NCBI RefSeq assembly: GCF_042611095.1
Contig: NZ_JBHFPV010000001.1
Location: 1,426,001 to 1,490,000, forward strand
Direction: 5' to 3'
From: Meishania litoralis
GTDB taxonomy: Bacteria; Bacteroidota; Bacteroidia; Flavobacteriales; Flavobacteriaceae
DNA: 64,000 bases
Each line of letters begins with the position of its first letter. Positions within the stretch are counted from its first letter, which is position 1. The notes beneath the pieces are model-generated. The model was not told the origin of the DNA. It worked only from the letters and a program-made list of their open reading frames with translations, and ran no database searches. A program made the position numbers and the translations under genes. Below are positions 52,777-61,063 of this stretch, in pieces.

Positions 52777-54612
52777 ATGGTCGAACTCTCCGGAATCATT
52801 ATTTTAGGAATAATCGCCCAATGGTTTGCTTGGCGGTTAAAACTTCCTGCAATTCTGCCATTGATCCTTATAGGACTCTTGGTCGGCCCTATCGCTACGC
52901 TATATACATCTGATGGTTCGAAATTGATCGAACCGATATGGAACGGGCAGCATGGCCTTTTTCCTGGGGAGGGGCTATATTATTTCGTTTCCCTAGCCAT
53001 TAGCATCATTCTCTTCGAAGGCGGTCTTACTCTTAAACGTTCTGAAATCAGGAATGTCGGACCGGTAATCACCAAGTTGATAACCCTGGGCAGTTTGGTG
53101 ACTTTTTTTGGCGCCGGTATTGCGGCCCATTTCATTTTCGGTTTAAGTTGGCAGATTTCCTTTCTATTCTCAGCATTGATTATCGTGACAGGACCGACTG
53201 TGATAACTCCCATACTAAGAAATATTCCGCTTAAAAAAGATCTTTCGGCAGTGCTGAAGTGGGAGGGAATTTTAATAGACCCTATCGGTGCTTTGGCGGC
53301 CGTTTTGGTTTTCGAATTCATTAGCGTGGGAGAGGGACAGGGATATACCTTGACCGCCCTTATCGAATTTCTCAAGATTTTGCTCTTTGGCTTTACTTTC
53401 GGTTTTACTTTCGCCCACGCACTGACCTTTGTTATCAAGAAGAATTTCATACCCCATTATTTACTGAACGTAGTTTCTCTTTCGGCAGTTTTACTGGTTT
53501 TCGTGATATCTGATATTTTTGCCCATGAGTCGGGGCTATTGGCCGTTGTAGTCATGGGAATGGTCATGGGCAATACAGACCTGCCCAATCTGAAAGAACT
53601 TCTTTATTTCAAGGAATCGTTGAGCGTTCTTTTGATATCGATCCTCTTTATCTTGTTGGCGGCCAATATCAACATATCAGACCTTGAACTTATTCTGAAC
53701 TGGAAAACGGCTTTGTTGTTTTTGACCATAATTTTTGTGGTTCGCCCTATGGGGGTCTTTCTAAGTGCCTTGGGATCCGATCTCAAGTTCAATGAGAAAC
53801 TTTTCATCGGTTGGGTTGGCCCTCGAGGTATTGTCGCCGCGGGAATCGCCTCTCTATTTGGGTCAAAGTTGTTGGCAAAGGGCGAACCGGGGGCCGAGTA
53901 TATTACCCCATTGGTCTTTATGATCGTCTTGGGCACCGTCTTGCTCAACGCTACCACGGCACGTTTCTTTGCCAAGATAATAGGGGTATTCTTGAAAAAA
54001 TCTGAAGGTATATTGATAATAGGTGCCTCTAAGGTATCACGTCTTATCGGTGAGTATCTTCATAAGAACAACCGTCATGTGGTTTTGATCGACAGCAACC
54101 AGATCAATATCGAAAAGGCTAAAAAACTTGGTTTGGAAGCCTTTACGGCCAACATTTACTCAGATACCATAATGGACAACATCGAATTGAACGATGTGGG
54201 CTACTTGATGGCCTTGACCGGCAACTCGGATATCAACCAATATGCAGTAGATAAGTTTGGAAAACAGTTCGGGGAGAACGGTTCTTTTCGCCTGGTCAAC
54301 TCCGATGAAATGAACGACCCCGAGAACAATCCTAAGGAAGGCCTGTTTTCACATACCGATGATTTTATCAAACTAATGGAAGCCTCGCGAAAATACCCAT
54401 CAATCCATGAAATTGAACTTAAGGATCAAGAGCACTATGAAGGTATGATAGAGATTATAAAGGCGGAAGAAAATATCATACCCATTTTTTTAAAGACCCC
54501 TGATGGCGAATTGGAGATCATATCGTCTTTCAGTACCGAATCCAATACCATCAAGGAAGGCTATAAATTGGTGTATTTAGGAAAAATGCTCGAAATAGAA
54601 GGGGCTACTTAA
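52777..54612 (+). CDS. CPA1-type cation/proton antiporter with TrkA-N domain
   Basis: About 611 residues from the ATG at 52777 (MVELSGIIILGIIAQWFAWR). Residues 1-390 make about 12 membrane helices with the antiporter features LPLILIGLLVGPIA, FEGGLTLK, TGPTVITPILRN, EGILIDPIGALAAV and WVGPRGIVAAG. The cytoplasmic part from about 405 starts ILIIGASKVSRLIGEYL, a Rossmann TrkA-N nucleotide-binding domain with VVLIDSN. Such proteins exchange Na+ or K+ for H+ and are gated by nucleotides. An upstream start adds ten residues without support. It is monocistronic. Confidence 0.93.
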   Translation: MVELSGIIILGIIAQWFAWRLKLPAILPLILIGLLVGPIATLYTSDGSKLIEPIWNGQHGLFPGEGLYYFVSLAISIILFEGGLTLKRSEIRNVGPVITKLITLGSLVTFFGAGIAAHFIFGLSWQISFLFSALIIVTGPTVITPILRNIPLKKDLSAVLKWEGILIDPIGALAAVLVFEFISVGEGQGYTLTALIEFLKILLFGFTFGFTFAHALTFVIKKNFIPHYLLNVVSLSAVLLVFVISDIFAHESGLLAVVVMGMVMGNTDLPNLKELLYFKESLSVLLISILFILLAANINISDLELILNWKTALLFLTIIFVVRPMGVFLSALGSDLKFNEKLFIGWVGPRGIVAAGIASLFGSKLLAKGEPGAEYITPLVFMIVLGTVLLNATTARFFAKIIGVFLKKSEGILIIGASKVSRLIGEYLHKNNRHVVLIDSNQINIEKAKKLGLEAFTANIYSDTIMDNIELNDVGYLMALTGNSDINQYAVDKFGKQFGENGSFRLVNSDEMNDPENNPKEGLFSHTDDFIKLMEASRKYPSIHEIELKDQEHYEGMIEIIKAEENIIPIFLKTPDGELEIISSFSTESNTIKEGYKLVYLGKMLEIEGAT

Positions 54613-54763
54613 ATCGATACAGCAAGAAAAAAATGGCCTGTCTCAAAATGATTTAAATCTTTGGATAAGTTGACCGATGGATTTGAAATCATTACCGATT
54701 TGTTCTGGCCAAAGGTTTTTAGTTGAAAAAGACTTTTCATTAAGATGTCTGCTCTGCGCCAGC

Positions 54764-54997
54764 TCAATCCAAGAACGGCATCAGTTTCCAAACAGTGACC
54801 GAAATATCTTCTTTTTCAATAGTGTAACCTTTGCCGGCGATAAGTCTATAAAAGTAAATCGAAGATTCTCTGATTATCTTATCCTGAAGTAGCTCTTTAT
54901 CGACATCACCACCCTCTTGCTGCCATGTAAATATTGAATTTTGTTCGATTTGGATCAAGCGGTGTTGCGCAACGAATTGTGCAATGTAGGTTGTCAT
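54764..54997 (-). CDS. Small hypothetical protein
   Basis: A 77-residue open frame, MTTYIAQFVAQHRLIQIEQN to VWKLMPFLD. It begins with a plausible start and shows balanced amphipathic composition (helix, then GKGYTIEKEDISVTVWKL strands), but I recognise no family. It lies between the antiporter and lepA, convergent with the former. A second open frame overlapping its end (54609-54791) is less convincing and was left out. Without homologues, its status as a gene is uncertain. Confidence 0.5.
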   Translation of the reverse strand: MTTYIAQFVAQHRLIQIEQNSIFTWQQEGGDVDKELLQDKIIRESSIYFYRLIAGKGYTIEKEDISVTVWKLMPFLD

Positions 54998-55117
54998 TGA
55001 TTCAGGGGCTTTATATACTACAGAAATAACTTTACAAGGCCGGAATTATTGTATTGGCCCACAAAAAATGTAAGTAAAAACTTCAAGCCAACATTTTTCT
55101 GGAAAAGGCGTGAAGAT

Positions 55118-56914
55118 TTAATCGTTTAGTTTTAGAACCGCCATAAAAGCCTGTTGCGGAATTTCGACATTACCCACTTGACGCATACGTTTTTTACCTT
55201 TTTTCTGCTTTTCAAGAAGCTTTCGCTTTCGGGAAATATCTCCACCATAACATTTGGCGGTTACGTCTTTTCGAAGCGCCTTGATCGTTTCGCGCGAAAT
55301 GATCTTGGATCCGATGGCCGCTTGAATCGGAATATCGAATTGTTGCCTGGGGATCAGCTCCTTCAATTTTTCGCACATCTTTTTGCCAATGGTGGTCGCA
55401 TTGTCGAAATGGATCAGCGCAGACAAGGCATCAACAGGTTGTGAATTTAAAAGTATGTCCACACGCACCAGTTTGGACACCCGCATGCCGATAGGACTAT
55501 AATCGAATGAGGCATACCCCTTTGAAACAGTTTTGAGCCGGTCGTAAAAATCGAACACGATTTCGGCAAGGGGCATGTCAAAGGTCAACTCTACCCGGTC
55601 GGTGGTCAAATAGGTCTGATTCGTAATCAAACCCCTTTTGTCGATGCATAGTGACATTACGTTGCCCACGAAGTCAGATTTCGTGATTATCGTAGCCTTG
55701 ATATAGGGCTCCTCGACACGATCCAAGGTAGAGGGGTCTGGCAGATCTGAAGGGTTGTTGACGATGATATTGGTTTCAGGATCTTTTCTTGTATAGGCAT
55801 GATAACTAACGTTGGGTACCGTGGTAATTACGGTCATATCGAACTCGCGCTCCAAACGTTCCTGGATGATTTCCATATGTAGCATGCCGAGAAAACCGCA
55901 ACGGAAACCGAAACCGAGGGCCGCACTACTTTCAGGGGCGAATACCAATGAGGCGTCGTTCAGCTGTAATTTTTCCATTGAGGAGCGCAGCTCTTCAAAA
56001 TCTTCGGTATCGACGGGGTAGATTCCCGCGAATACCATGGGCTTTACATCTTCAAAACCTGCAATGGCGTTCTTGGTGGGATTTTCCGAATCGGTTATGG
56101 TATCACCGACCTTTACTTCCCGGGCATCCTTTATTCCGGTAATAAGGTATCCCACATCGCCGGCCTTTATATTTTGTTTTGGGTGCTGCGTCAACTTTAA
56201 GGTTCCTACCTCATCGGCGAAATAGCTTTTGCCGGTAGCGACGAACTTTATCTTTTGTCCCTTTTTGATTTCCCCGTTGATGACCCTAAAATAAGTTTCG
56301 ACTCCGCGAAAAGGATTGTAGACCGAATCAAAGACCAAAGCCTGAAGTGCTTCGTTAGGATTGCCTGTTGGAGCTGGAATCCGTTGAATGATCGCGGCCA
56401 GTATTTCTTCGATTCCGATTCCCGTTTTTGCGCTGGCCGGAATGACTTCCTCGGGCTTGCATCCCAAAAGATCTACGATATCATCGGTCACCTCTTCAGG
56501 ATTGGCACTGGGTAGATCTACCTTGTTGAGCACGGGGATGATTTCAAGGTCGTTTTCAAGGGCCAAGTATAAATTCGAAATGGTCTGGGCCTGTATGCTC
56601 TGTGCCGCATCGACCACCAAAAGCGCACCTTCACAAGCGGCGATAGACCTAGAGACTTCATAGGAGAAATCGACGTGACCGGGAGTATCGATCAGATTCA
56701 GCACATACGGCTCGCCATTATATTGATAATCCATTTGAATCGCATGGCTTTTAATGGTAATGCCACGCTCGCGCTCAAGATCCATATTATCGAGCAACTG
56801 CTCTTTCTTTTCGCGCTCAGTGACCGAACCGGTAAAGTCCAACAAGCGGTCGGCCAAGGTACTTTTGCCATGGTCGATATGGGCGATTATGCAGAAATTT
56901 CGAATATTTTTCAT
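55118..56914 (-). CDS. lepA: Elongation factor 4 (LepA)
   Basis: A 598-residue translational GTPase. The G1 loop is HIDHGKSTLADRL (residues 12-24), followed by RERGITIKSHA (G2), DTPGHVDF (G3) and NKVDLP (G4). Domain III contains FGFRCGFLGMLHMEI, and the LepA-specific C-terminal domain has MRVSKLVRVDILLNSQPVDA, with RKKLLEKQKKGKKRM equivalents near the end. It back-translocates or remodels stalled ribosomes. The length is normal. A TATATTTG promoter element lies 20 bases upstream. Confidence 0.97.
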   Translation of the reverse strand: MKNIRNFCIIAHIDHGKSTLADRLLDFTGSVTEREKKEQLLDNMDLERERGITIKSHAIQMDYQYNGEPYVLNLIDTPGHVDFSYEVSRSIAACEGALLVVDAAQSIQAQTISNLYLALENDLEIIPVLNKVDLPSANPEEVTDDIVDLLGCKPEEVIPASAKTGIGIEEILAAIIQRIPAPTGNPNEALQALVFDSVYNPFRGVETYFRVINGEIKKGQKIKFVATGKSYFADEVGTLKLTQHPKQNIKAGDVGYLITGIKDAREVKVGDTITDSENPTKNAIAGFEDVKPMVFAGIYPVDTEDFEELRSSMEKLQLNDASLVFAPESSAALGFGFRCGFLGMLHMEIIQERLEREFDMTVITTVPNVSYHAYTRKDPETNIIVNNPSDLPDPSTLDRVEEPYIKATIITKSDFVGNVMSLCIDKRGLITNQTYLTTDRVELTFDMPLAEIVFDFYDRLKTVSKGYASFDYSPIGMRVSKLVRVDILLNSQPVDALSALIHFDNATTIGKKMCEKLKELIPRQQFDIPIQAAIGSKIISRETIKALRKDVTAKCYGGDISRKRKLLEKQKKGKKRMRQVGNVEIPQQAFMAVLKLND

Positions 56915-56934
56915 TGAGAGATTTAAAGCGATTG

Positions 56935-56942
56935 CAAATATA
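56935..56942 (-). promoter_or_regulatory. Candidate -7 element (TATATTTG) for lepA
   Basis: Read on the minus strand this is an exact TAnnTTTG, 20 bases before the lepA ATG. No clear -33 TTTG is found at the usual distance. Confidence 0.5.
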
Positions 56943-57045
56943 GCTTTATTTTACAGCTTGCTCGGGCCTTACCTAGTAAATTTCAATGAACTAGGACTAC
57001 ACAAATGGTTAAAAAATGAACAAAAAAATTCCACGGAAAAAGGTT

Positions 57046-57276
57046 TTAAAAAACGCCCAGTAGACCACCACAAATACCAAGGCCGATGAGCAAATATATC
57101 CCGGCGCTGATGAACAATATCTTGGCCGTTTTAATGTGCGATTTTCTTGAGGCGAAGATTCCCCCTATAGCCAAAAGAATAGGTGGGCCAAGCATTAAAA
57201 GGAATAGGATTATTATAAGACCGTCGAGGTTGCCTACTTCCAGCGGATAGTTAAATTTCATCTGCTTGAATTTCAT
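57046..57276 (-). CDS. Small two-helix membrane protein, paralogue of its upstream neighbour
   Basis: A 76-residue protein (71 if the internal ATG at 57261 is used). Two hydrophobic helices (about 20-42 and 50-74) are joined by a basic loop ASRKSHIKTAKILF. The core LLMLGPPILLAIGGIF and AKILFISAGIYLLIGLG match the neighbouring gene at 57363-57542 (LLMFGPALLFLVLGIV and AKIFFILAGVYLLISLG), so the two arose by tandem duplication. It is the last gene of the radical SAM/Lgt-like operon. No family function is known to me. Confidence 0.72.
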   Translation of the reverse strand: MKFKQMKFNYPLEVGNLDGLIIILFLLMLGPPILLAIGGIFASRKSHIKTAKILFISAGIYLLIGLGICGGLLGVF

Positions 57277-57362
57277 TGGTTTTAAACGTTGTCTCGATAA
57301 CTATCGGATGTAGTTCGAAATAATCATTTCTGCGGTATCTGCCTCTTGTCATCATCATTTTA

Positions 57363-57542
57363 TCAGTGTAAACTAAAGGTTGCCAATAAATAACCACATG
57401 TACCGAGGCTGATCAGCAGATAGACCCCTGCCAAGATAAAAAAGATTTTGGCGGTTTTCTTATTGTCGTTTCTGTGAATAACGATGCCCAGCACCAAGAA
57501 TAACAATGCCGGGCCGAACATCAGAAGTAAGATCAATCCCAT
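57363..57542 (-). CDS. 59-residue two-helix membrane protein overlapping radical SAM gene
   Basis: A short gene. It reads MGLILLLMFGPALLFLVLGI, VIHRNDNKKTAKIFF, ILAGVYLLISLGTCG and YLLATFSLH. The start ATG (57540-57542) lies inside the last codons of the radical SAM gene (10-base overlap), so it is translationally coupled. It is clearly related to the 76-residue protein downstream and, in layout, to the 70-residue protein at the head of the operon. I infer a conserved small partner of the radical SAM/Lgt-like pair. Confidence 0.75.
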   Translation of the reverse strand: MGLILLLMFGPALLFLVLGIVIHRNDNKKTAKIFFILAGVYLLISLGTCGYLLATFSLH

Positions 57543-58933
57543 GTTGCTTCGGTTTGTAATTCTTCAAGATAGTTTGCTCTATCGTCCCTATAAAAAAGGT
57601 TCATGGTTTCAAAGGGAATGATTTTAAAGTCTTTATTGACAATGTGCACACATGATTTTTTAATGGCCCTGACATCGAAATTATGGGCATCGATAAATTG
57701 CATGATGATGATTCGAAATAGATGGTCGTACCCCAATTCGGGAGCGTCAATCTCCGGAAGACAGCACATGATACTTTTTAAATTGTCACTAGCTTTTTCA
57801 ACGGAATTTCCCGTACTGAAAAGCTCGATCATCTTACCGTGCAATTGCTCGTCTTGCTCGTATATTATGGTGTTTTTTCCCTCGTTCAACAAATCGTCCG
57901 GATTGATATATCGCGTCAGCGGACTAACCTCATCGCCCAATTTCAGGGCGTAGGCCATGACCAAGGCATCAGGGTTGCAGGGTACCGGGATCAAATCGTC
58001 GGGCATAAAAATCGAGGATTGTTCCAAAATTTTTCTTCGTACCTCGGTCAAGGTAATTCGGTTTTCACCGACCTCGAAATTTTCGAGGCGGCCAGCGATT
58101 TGAGTGGGCTGAAAAGTGATTCCGCGAACACATTTTTGCTTCAGTGCGAAATCTATTGTATCACCGATTTCATGATCGTTCAAACCCTTTTGCAAAGTGA
58201 CCACCAAAGTAGTGGAAAGGTTCAATCGGTTCAAATGTTCCAAAGCCTTCAAACGCATTTCTGCCAAGTCGGCACCACGCAGGGTCTGTAACACTTGATC
58301 GTTCAAAGAATCAAACTGCAAATAAACTTCAAAGTCGGGCGCGTATGTTTTCAATTTTTTGGCAAATTCAAAATCCCGCGCAATCTTTATTCCATTTGTA
58401 TTGACCATCAAATGTCTGATCGGCAATGTCTTGGCATAATCCAATATTTCGAAAAAGTGGGGGTGTATCGTCGGCTCCCCGCCACTGATCTGTACCACAT
58501 CGGGCTCTCCTTCGTTTCTTACGACGGCATCGAGCATTTTTTTGACCTCTTCCAAGGTTCTATGGCGCCCATAGGTGGGCGACGAGCCCGCGTAGCAGGT
58601 CGGGCAGGTAAGGTTGCAGCGATCGGTGACCTCGACAACCGTCAGGCAAGAATGTTGTTCATGGTCCGGGCAGAGCCCACAGTCGTACGGGCAGCCATAA
58701 TGTGTCTTGGTATTAAAGGTTTTCGGATATTCCGAAGGCTTATTATAGTTGCGAATGTTCTTATAATATTCAACATCATCGGCGATCAAGACTTTTGAAC
58801 GACCGTGTTCCTTGCACTTTTTCAGCATATAGACCTTTTCATCTTCAAAGACGATCTTGGCATCGACCCTGCGCAGGCATTCCGGGCAGAGACTTAGCGT
58901 AAAATCATAGTAGGTGTAATTTCTTTCGGGCAT
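57533..58933 (-). CDS. Radical SAM protein of the MJ0619/tetraether-lipid-synthase-like group
   Basis: A 466-residue multi-cluster radical SAM enzyme. It has an N-terminal zinc-ribbon-like CPEC ... CKEHG (Cys16, 19, 40), a second cysteine cluster HYGCPYDCGLCPDHEQHSC (81-96), the SAM cluster CNLTCPTC (Cys106, 110, 113), GGEP (151-154) and C-terminal cysteines at 390, 391 and 428. From recollection this layout is that of archaeal MJ0619 and the tetraether synthase Tes, which couple unactivated lipid carbons; other family members have been linked to pterin methylation. Here it overlaps the Lgt-like gene by 29 bases and a small membrane-protein gene by 10, which points to a lipid substrate. The C-terminal PFET replaces a PFC seen in Tes-type enzymes as I remember them. 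Confidence 0.8.
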   Translation of the reverse strand: MPERNYTYYDFTLSLCPECLRRVDAKIVFEDEKVYMLKKCKEHGRSKVLIADDVEYYKNIRNYNKPSEYPKTFNTKTHYGCPYDCGLCPDHEQHSCLTVVEVTDRCNLTCPTCYAGSSPTYGRHRTLEEVKKMLDAVVRNEGEPDVVQISGGEPTIHPHFFEILDYAKTLPIRHLMVNTNGIKIARDFEFAKKLKTYAPDFEVYLQFDSLNDQVLQTLRGADLAEMRLKALEHLNRLNLSTTLVVTLQKGLNDHEIGDTIDFALKQKCVRGITFQPTQIAGRLENFEVGENRITLTEVRRKILEQSSIFMPDDLIPVPCNPDALVMAYALKLGDEVSPLTRYINPDDLLNEGKNTIIYEQDEQLHGKMIELFSTGNSVEKASDNLKSIMCCLPEIDAPELGYDHLFRIIIMQFIDAHNFDVRAIKKSCVHIVNKDFKIIPFETMNLFYRDDRANYLEELQTEATWD

Positions 58934-59666
58934 ATATGATTCCCTTTCGGATGGTTTTATGGTAGTATAGCAAACAAATTAAGCATAAAACCTGAATGCT
59001 GCTCAAACCGACCACCAAAAATGAATTGGGCTTAATGAATTCGATCGCGAAGCGAAATGAGAAGTAGGCAACCATGAAGATCTTAAAATACATGCCATTT
59101 TCGAATCGATTCGGGTTCTTTTGAAGTTGTTTGATAAGGATGAAGATCAACATCAGAAAAAGAATTTCATATAAGGCGATGGGGTGCCTGGGCAGACCAT
59201 CTCCTAGATCCATTCCCAAGAAAAAATCGGTTTCCTTGCCATAGGTAAACTCTTTTGTTCCGGTCAGGAAACATCCAACGCGACCAATAATGATGCCCAA
59301 TATAATCGGAAGTGTAAACAGATCGCCTGAAGACTGTTTTTCCCCGATTATTTTTTTTGCCAGCTCGACCCCGAGCAAACCGCCAAAAAGCCCGCCCATG
59401 ATGGTTTTGTTGTTTAAAATTGAAATCCACCCCTGCGCATAGTGCATCGCTGGGTTTTCTAAAAAGGCGACCAATCGAGAAAAGAACAGGGCTCCGAAAA
59501 CGGCACCGATGATTATAGAAAGCCTGTTATTCGAAGATATGGTATCGTTGCTTCGCTTTCTGAGAATAACATAAAACCTGAACCCGATGATGAAGGCAAG
59601 ATATTCAAGTATAAGGTGAACATTCAGTTTCACTCCGAGAACAGTGGGTTCAAAGGGTATGTTCAT
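58905..59666 (-). CDS. Lgt-like (prolipoprotein diacylglyceryl transferase family) membrane protein
   Basis: A 253-residue protein with about seven helices. It keeps the Lgt signature GRVGCFLTG ... E (Arg129, Glu139) and RHPIALYE (161-167), but the helix equivalent to the E. coli HGG motif reads TIMGGLFGG: the essential histidine is replaced by Met90. It also lacks the usual NGELWG wording. Lgt moves diacylglycerol from phosphatidylglycerol to a lipoprotein cysteine. This copy may have another acceptor or may only bind lipids. It overlaps the previous small gene (ATGA, 59663-59666) and the radical SAM gene (29 bases). Confidence 0.82.
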   Translation of the reverse strand: MNIPFEPTVLGVKLNVHLILEYLAFIIGFRFYVILRKRSNDTISSNNRLSIIIGAVFGALFFSRLVAFLENPAMHYAQGWISILNNKTIMGGLFGGLLGVELAKKIIGEKQSSGDLFTLPIILGIIIGRVGCFLTGTKEFTYGKETDFFLGMDLGDGLPRHPIALYEILFLMLIFILIKQLQKNPNRFENGMYFKIFMVAYFSFRFAIEFIKPNSFLVVGLSSIQVLCLICLLYYHKTIRKGIIYARKKLHLL

Positions 59667-59875
59667 CCCTTCAAAAGAATTAGCACAATGGGCGTTAGAA
59701 CAATTAAGAGAATGTAAATAAGGGCCAAATAAAGGAATATTTTAGCGACTCTTCTTTTTTCTAGTGATCTAAAAAACCAACCGATCAGCAGCATGACAAA
59801 AAATGGGGATAGACCCGTTAAGACAATAATGAAAATATCGGTATCGCTAAAAATTTCAATGTCGCTCATTGGCAT
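59663..59875 (-). CDS. Small two-helix membrane protein heading the Lgt-like/radical SAM genes
   Basis: A 70-residue protein: MPMSDIEIFSDTDIFIIVLT, then two hydrophobic helices joined by a basic FRSLEKRRVAKIFLYLALIY. The AKIF-helix pattern resembles the two small proteins at the other end of the operon. The stop overlaps the Lgt-like start in ATGA. The PD40 lipoprotein gene ends 46 bases upstream on the same strand and may be cotranscribed. Its role is unknown; a membrane partner of the Lgt-like protein is plausible. Confidence 0.7.
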   Translation of the reverse strand: MPMSDIEIFSDTDIFIIVLTGLSPFFVMLLIGWFFRSLEKRRVAKIFLYLALIYILLIVLTPIVLILLKG

Positions 59876-59921
59876 TCATTCTCTTAGTCGATGCTATTGA
59901 TGCCTTTTGGGCAATATTATC

Positions 59922-61028
59922 TTATTCCTGCCACTCCGCAATGAACAAGTTTGTATCCCTGGTTCCGCCGTTGTTTCGATTGCTTGAAAAGGCCAGATAT
60001 TTTCCATCGTTTGAGAATACCGGAAAAGCGTCAAAAGTTTCACCATGGGTAACGCGTTCCAAGTTTTTACCATCAATGTCGATGAGGTAAAGATTGAATG
60101 GAAAGCCCTTTTCGGCCTCAAAATTACTTGAGAACAGTATTTTATTGCCCGAGGGGTGAAAAAATGGACTCCAGTTCGCATTGCCCAAAAAAGTCAGTTG
60201 TTTTAGATCCGAACCGTCGGCGTTGCAGATAAATAGCTCCATTTCCGTAGGTTCCACCAAGCCTTCGGCAAGCAGGTCTTTGTATTTTTTGATTTCCTCG
60301 GGTGTTTTTGGCCGAGAGGCCCGAAATATCAATTTAGAGCCGTCAGGCGAGAAAAAAGCGCCGCCGTCATAACCGAGTTCATTGGTTATCTGTTTCACAT
60401 CCGAGCCGTCAAGGTTCATGGTATACAGTTCTAGATCACCGCTTCGATCCGAGGTGAAAACAATCTTATCGCCTTTTGGCGAAACCGTAGCCTCGGCGTC
60501 ATACCCTTTTTCATTGGTCAATTGGGCAGTGATGTTTCCTTCGAGATCTGACACGAAAATGTCGAACGAATCGTAGACCGGCCATACATAGTTTCCGTTT
60601 TTCCGAAGGGGAACCTCGGGGCATTCCTCATCGACCAAATGCGTGGATCCATAAACAAAATGTTTGTTATCGGGCAAGAAATACGCACAGGTCGTGCGGC
60701 CCATACCCGTACTGACCATTGGAGGTTTATTGCCCCTGAAATCTTCGTTGATGTTCATCAAGAACATCTGGTCACAGTTCAATCCCCATTCCGAAAAATT
60801 AGATTGAAAGATCATTTGTTTATCATCCCAGCTCCAATAGGCTTCGGCGTTATCGCCGCCGAAAGTAATTTGGCGAATGCTCTTGAAATATTTCTCACCT
60901 TCATGGATCAAGGTATCCGAGCCGGCCATTAGCGAAGTCTTTTCGGCCGCGGGTTCTACCGATTTCTTGGGTTCGGTTTTACAACTGCCAAATGTTATTA
61001 TTGCCGCAAGAACTAAGATTTTCTTCAT
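59922..61028 (-). CDS. PD40 (TolB-like) propeller lipoprotein
   Basis: About 368 residues from the ATG at 61028 (MKKILVLAAIITFGSCKTEP), which puts a lipoprotein Cys after a short signal; an upstream codon adds 11 residues without support. The body is a WD40-like/PD40 beta propeller with repeated DKIVFTSDRSGDLELYTMNL, GSKLIFRASR and NKILFSSNFEAEKGFPFNLY units, as in TolB and many Bacteroidota envelope proteins. It probably binds partners or ligands at the envelope. It is divergent from an M28 peptidase with only 35 bases between starts, and lies upstream of the small-protein/Lgt-like/radical SAM genes. Confidence 0.9.
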   Translation of the reverse strand: MKKILVLAAIITFGSCKTEPKKSVEPAAEKTSLMAGSDTLIHEGEKYFKSIRQITFGGDNAEAYWSWDDKQMIFQSNFSEWGLNCDQMFLMNINEDFRGNKPPMVSTGMGRTTCAYFLPDNKHFVYGSTHLVDEECPEVPLRKNGNYVWPVYDSFDIFVSDLEGNITAQLTNEKGYDAEATVSPKGDKIVFTSDRSGDLELYTMNLDGSDVKQITNELGYDGGAFFSPDGSKLIFRASRPKTPEEIKKYKDLLAEGLVEPTEMELFICNADGSDLKQLTFLGNANWSPFFHPSGNKILFSSNFEAEKGFPFNLYLIDIDGKNLERVTHGETFDAFPVFSNDGKYLAFSSNRNNGGTRDTNLFIAEWQE

Positions 61029-61063
61029 GGGATGTTTAATTTTACGCGAAAATACATTCAAAA

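Noticed and set aside
54609..54791. 60-codon minus-strand frame after the antiporter
   Set aside because: It overlaps the better candidate at 54764-54997 and has no supporting motif.
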